Source of the DNA: Actinomadura hibisca NBRC 15177
GTDB taxonomy: Bacteria; Actinomycetota; Actinomycetes; Streptosporangiales; Streptosporangiaceae
DNA length: 64,000 nt
NCBI RefSeq assembly: GCF_001552635.1
Contig: NZ_BCRO01000043.1
Span: 1 to 64,000, forward strand
Direction of reading: 5' to 3'
The first letter of the stretch is position 1. Each line of letters starts with the position of its first letter. The notes below the pieces were generated by a model. That model made no database searches and was not told the origin of the DNA. It was given only the letters and a program-made list of their open reading frames with translations. Shown in pieces: positions 60,937 to 64,000 of the stretch. A program made the translations under genes and the position numbers.

Positions 60937-62274
60937 TCAGCCGGACGTGCAGTCGCCGCCGTTGAGGGTGAAGCGTTGCGGTGGGTCGCCCGCGCCGCCT
61001 TGGCCCAGGAAGCCGAAGCGGGCCGTCCCGCCGGGTGGCAGGGACAGGTTGTAGCCGGGCGCGGTCACCGTCACCTGCGCTCCGGACTGCGCCAGGCCGC
61101 CGTCCCAGAGCTGGGTGACGCGCTGGCCGCCGGTGAACTCCCAGGCCAGCCGCCAGCCGGTCAGCGCTTGGTCACCCTGATTGGTGATCTGCACCTGGAC
61201 CTGGAAGCCGCCCGGCCAGCGGTTGGTCACCTGGTAGGCGACCGCGCAGCCGGTCGGGCCGGAGGGCGACGCGGACGCGGATGGGGTCGGCGTTGGGGAC
61301 GGCGAGGGTGCTGCGGCCAGCGGTGGGGCGGGTTGTTTCTTGTCGGAGGAGTCCGGGGCGAGCAGGGCGAACAGTCCGGCGAGCAGGACGAGGCCGCCTA
61401 TGGCTGCGGCGATCAGCAGAGGGCGGCGGTCCTTGGCGGGGGCCGGGTCGTCGATCAGGATCTTGGTTAGGTGCGGCGGCGGGACGGCGGCTGCTTGTGG
61501 CGTGGCCGGGGTGGGAGGTTGCGCGGCCTTTCCTACCGGGACGCCTGACGCGCGTCCCAGGGTCGCGGCGACTTCGCCTGCGTCTGGCCTGGCTTCGGGG
61601 CGTTCGTCCAGGCACCTGCGGCATATCTCGATGACTTCGGTTGGAATTTCTGGTCCGACGTCTCCCAGCATTTCTCGCAGCACGATGCCGAGCGAGTACA
61701 CGTCGGCTGACGGGGCGGGCTCCTCCCCCGTCGCCAACTCGGGGGCTGCGTAGGCGGGGGTTCCCCATACGGGTCCTGTCAGGGACGTGCGCGTGGTGAA
61801 GGCGATGCCGAAGTCCAGCACCTTCACGCCGCCGGGTGTCAGGAACACGTTCGCGGGCTTGACGTCCCGGTGCACGATCCCGGCCGCGTGTGCGGCGGCC
61901 AAGGCGTCGGCCAGGTGTGCGCCGATGCCCGCCGCCTCCCGCCACGGCAGCGGGCCGCGCGCCAGCCGGGACGCCAGGCTCTCGCCCCGCAGCAGCTCCA
62001 TCACCACGTACGGCAGCGCGCCGCCGTCCGGCAGCACGGCTTCGCCGTAGTCGTACACGGCGGTGACGCGCGGATGCTCCAGCCCGGCGGCGGCTGCGGC
62101 CTCCCGGCGCAGTCCTCCGGCGGCGCGCCGGGGCAGTTTGACCGCCACGGCGCGTTCCAGCACCAGGTCCGTGGCGCGCCACACGGTGGCCATGCCGCCC
62201 GCGCCCACCTGCTCCTCCAGCCGGTAGCGCCCGCCGAGCACGGTTCCTGGCGCGGGCTCGGCGGGTGCGGTCAT
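60937..62274 (-). CDS. transmembrane Ser/Thr kinase with extracellular CBM2 module
   Basis: A 445-residue one-pass receptor kinase. Kinase domain about 15-240: VGAGGMATVWRA loop, Lys46, HRD (135-137), DFG (154-156), GTPAYAAPE (171-179). TM helix about 286-306. Extracellular Pro/Ser/Thr linker 307-341, then a family 2 carbohydrate-binding module 343-442 closed by Cys343 and Cys442. Surface aromatics W353, W374/W378 and W390 are kept; the third binding Trp of cellulose-binding CBM2 is Tyr408 (APGYNL). It presumably senses cellulose, chitin or xylan outside and phosphorylates cytoplasmic targets. It lies 20 nt after xylA on the same strand. Confidence 0.9.
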   Translation of the reverse strand: MTAPAEPAPGTVLGGRYRLEEQVGAGGMATVWRATDLVLERAVAVKLPRRAAGGLRREAAAAAGLEHPRVTAVYDYGEAVLPDGGALPYVVMELLRGESLASRLARGPLPWREAAGIGAHLADALAAAHAAGIVHRDVKPANVFLTPGGVKVLDFGIAFTTRTSLTGPVWGTPAYAAPELATGEEPAPSADVYSLGIVLREMLGDVGPEIPTEVIEICRRCLDERPEARPDAGEVAATLGRASGVPVGKAAQPPTPATPQAAAVPPPHLTKILIDDPAPAKDRRPLLIAAAIGGLVLLAGLFALLAPDSSDKKQPAPPLAAAPSPSPTPTPSASASPSGPTGCAVAYQVTNRWPGGFQVQVQITNQGDQALTGWRLAWEFTGGQRVTQLWDGGLAQSGAQVTVTAPGYNLSLPPGGTARFGFLGQGGAGDPPQRFTLNGGDCTSG

Positions 62275-62294
62275 GCCGGAAGTATGCCGAACTG

Positions 62295-63458
62295 TCAGCG
62301 CACCCCGTATAGGTGCTCCAGCGCGAGCTGGTCGAGGCGCTCGAACGCCGCGCCCCGCGCCGCCAGCTCGGCGATGCCGGGGGTGAAGTCGCGGACCGCG
62401 CGCCAGTCCTCGCCCTCGGCGAGGGTGGGCCGGGCCAGCTCGTCCACCCGCGCGGCGGCCAGGGCGTCGCGCACCTCGGGATCGGCGCGGAAGGCGCGGA
62501 CCTTCTCCCGAAGGATCAGCCAGTTGCGCATGCAGGCCCGCGCCGACTCCCACACGCCCGCGTCGTCCTCGGTGCGCGGCGGCTTGAAGTCGAAGTGGAC
62601 CGGGCCGTCGTAGTCGCTGTTCTCGATCAGGTCCACCACCCAGAACGCGCCGCGCGCGTTGCCCGCGCCGAAGCGCAGGTCCTGGTCGTAGCGGGGGCCG
62701 TGCTGCCCGTTGAGGTCGATGTGGAACAGCTTGCCATGCCACAACGCCTGCGCCAGGCCGTGCGCGTAGTTGAGCCCGGCCATCTCCTCGTGGCCGACCT
62801 CGGGGTTCACGCCGACCAGCTCGGGGTGCTCCAGCTCCTGGATGAAGGCCAGGGCGTGGCCGACGGTGGGGAGCAGGATGTCGCCGCGCGGCTCGTTGGG
62901 CTTGGGCTCGATGGCGAAGCGCAGGTCGTGGCCCTGGTCCAGGACGTAGGAGCCGAGCACGTCGAACGCCTCTTTGTAACGGTCCAACGCGGTGCGCACG
63001 TCCTTGGCCGCGCCCGACTCCGCGCCCTCCCGGCCGCCCCAGGCCACGTACACCTGCGCGCCCAGCTCGGCGGCGAGGTCGATGTTGTCCATGGTCTTGC
63101 GCAGGGCGAAGCGCCGCACGTCGCGGTCGTTGGCGGTGAACGCGCCGTCCTTGAAGATCGGATGGGCGAACAGGTTGGTCGTCGCGGTCGTGACCACCAG
63201 GCCGGTCTCGTCCAGGGCCTTGCGGAACGCGCCGACGCGTTCGGCCCGTTCGGCGGGGGTGGCGTCGAAGTCGAACACGTCGTTGTCGTGGAAGTTGACG
63301 CCGTGGGCGCCGAGCGCGGCCAGCTCGCGCACGGCCCGTTCGGCGGGCATCGGCGGGCGGGTGGCGGGGCCGAACACGTCCACGCCCTGCCAGCCGACGG
63401 TCCAGATGCCGAACGAGAACTTGTCCTCGGGCCGGGGCGTGAAGCGGTCCTCGCTCAT
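62295..63458 (-). CDS. xylA: xylose isomerase
   Basis: A 387-residue class I actinomycete xylose isomerase converting D-xylose to D-xylulose. Metal and substrate residues: His57/Asp60 (GVNFHDND), Glu184 and Lys186 (FAIEPKPNEP), and the later NPEVGHEEM, HIDLNGQ and FDFKPPRTED stretches. GAGGAG precedes the ATG at 63458. It follows xylB by 16 nt. Confidence 0.95.
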   Translation of the reverse strand: MSEDRFTPRPEDKFSFGIWTVGWQGVDVFGPATRPPMPAERAVRELAALGAHGVNFHDNDVFDFDATPAERAERVGAFRKALDETGLVVTTATTNLFAHPIFKDGAFTANDRDVRRFALRKTMDNIDLAAELGAQVYVAWGGREGAESGAAKDVRTALDRYKEAFDVLGSYVLDQGHDLRFAIEPKPNEPRGDILLPTVGHALAFIQELEHPELVGVNPEVGHEEMAGLNYAHGLAQALWHGKLFHIDLNGQHGPRYDQDLRFGAGNARGAFWVVDLIENSDYDGPVHFDFKPPRTEDDAGVWESARACMRNWLILREKVRAFRADPEVRDALAAARVDELARPTLAEGEDWRAVRDFTPGIAELAARGAAFERLDQLALEHLYGVR

Positions 63459-63474
63459 GGGCTCTCCTCGGGGG

Positions 63475-64000
63475 TCAGGCGTCGCGCAGCGCGGCGTAGC
63501 GTGCTCTGATCTCGGTGGTATCGGTGCCGCCGGGCTCGTGCTCGGTGGCGGGCGGGGCGGGCCAGGCCGGGGGTTCGGGGGTTCCGGCGAGGGCCCAGGC
63601 GGCCTGGCGGGCCGCGCCGAGCGCCACGTACTCGGCGGGTTCGGGGACGGTGACGGGCGCGCCGAACAGGTCGGGGGCCAGGGCGCGCACGGCCGCCGAG
63701 CGGGCCCCGCCGCCGATCAGCAGGACGCGCCGGGGGCGCACGCCCTGCGCGGCCAGGTGCGCGACGGCGTCGGCCAGCGAGCACAGCAGCGCTTCGACGG
63801 CGGCGCGCGCCAGGTTCTCGGGGGTGGTGTTGGCGCTGGTCAGGCCGGTCAGCACGCCGGTCGCGCCGGGCCGGTCGGGGGTGCGTTCGCCGTCGAGGTA
63901 GGGCAGCAGGGTGAGGCCGCCCGCGCCGGGTTGGGCGGCGAGGGCCAGGCGTGACAGCCCGTCCAGGTCGGAGCCGGTCATGCGGGCGGCGGAGGTCAGC
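63475..64000 (-). CDS. xylB: xylulokinase, C-terminal part (cut by window edge)
   Basis: C-terminal FGGY-kinase domain; the frame stays open to the window edge, so the gene continues to the right. LLPYLDGERTPDRPGATGVL, ALLCSLADAVAHL and VLLIGGGARSAAVRALAPDL are typical xylulokinase motifs, with YVALGAARQAAWAL near the end. Internal Met at 63981 is not the real start. Makes xylulose-5-phosphate; operon xylB-xylA, with the kinase/CBM2 gene probably co-transcribed. Confidence 0.9.
   Translation of the reverse strand, partial: LTSAARMTGSDLDGLSRLALAAQPGAGGLTLLPYLDGERTPDRPGATGVLTGLTSANTTPENLARAAVEALLCSLADAVAHLAAQGVRPRRVLLIGGGARSAAVRALAPDLFGAPVTVPEPAEYVALGAARQAAWALAGTPEPPAWPAPPATEHEPGGTDTTEIRARYAALRDA

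Overview
The window is high-GC DNA with short or absent spacers, many 1-4 nt ATGA/GTGA gene overlaps, GTG and TTG starts, and actinomycete-typical families (DUF397, DUF6879, DUF5753 HTH, DUF1707, FBP domain, CebR operators). It most resembles a Streptosporangiales/Thermomonosporaceae-type actinomycete (Actinomadura-like). The species cannot be fixed from sequence alone. No tRNA, rRNA, CRISPR array, insertion sequence or origin was seen.

Layout. 1-10.9 kb: housekeeping and regulator/effector pairs (FBP-domain protein, TetR, LysE exporter with Lrp regulator, an epoxide-hydrolase-like protein without its catalytic residues, LysR with DHA2 exporter, MarR with a membrane protein, PadR with DUF1707, an M28 peptidase). 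10.9-15.5 kb: an Entner-Doudoroff operon edd-glk-eda with a divergent ROK repressor. 15.5-20.7 kb: MscS channel, DUF1349 protein, PAP2 enzyme, SDR oxidoreductase and a tandem pair of RlaP-type nucleotidyltransferases. 20.8-26.6 kb: alpha-glucoside ABC importer, GH13 alpha-glucosidase and LacI repressor. 28.5-34.3 kb: cebEFG-bglC-cebR-like cello-oligosaccharide operon behind a perfect CebR box. 34.4-42.2 kb: streptogrisin-like protease, deaminase, ECF sigma/MFS operon, RecQ, cold-shock protein and a secreted DUF11 protein.

42.2-50.7 kb is an accessory island with less GC-extreme codon use than its flanks. It holds a HATPase/DUF5753-HTH/DUF397 regulator triad, a phage capsid fragment, and the most interesting part of the window: two related loci (A, minus strand, 46559 to 44411; B, plus strand, 48519 to 50507). 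Each encodes small conserved proteins, then a hairpin, then a tiny peptide starting MG[K/R]H[D/E], then a protein-isoaspartate-methyltransferase (PCMT) homologue with a long C-terminal extension. This layout resembles aspartimide-forming RiPP systems (imiditide type). Between A and B lies an operon of an internally repeated protein, a DUF6879 protein and a DUF5753 HTH regulator. Locus B looks partly decayed.

50.7-55.9 kb: a 5-oxoproline catabolic operon (NRAMP-like carrier, pxpA, pxpB, pxpC, DUF1445) under a divergent GntR regulator. 55.8-59.5 kb: GlxA-type regulator, cupin, FAD monooxygenase with divergent MarR, and a PPOX-fold flavoprotein. 59.5-64 kb: a second GH1 beta-glucosidase with its own CebR box, a Ser/Thr kinase carrying an external cellulose-binding module, xylA, and the end of xylB, which runs off the window. 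Together the window is strongly devoted to plant-polymer sugars: import and hydrolysis of maltosides and cellobiosides, xylose entry, and glucose use through glucokinase and the Entner-Doudoroff route.
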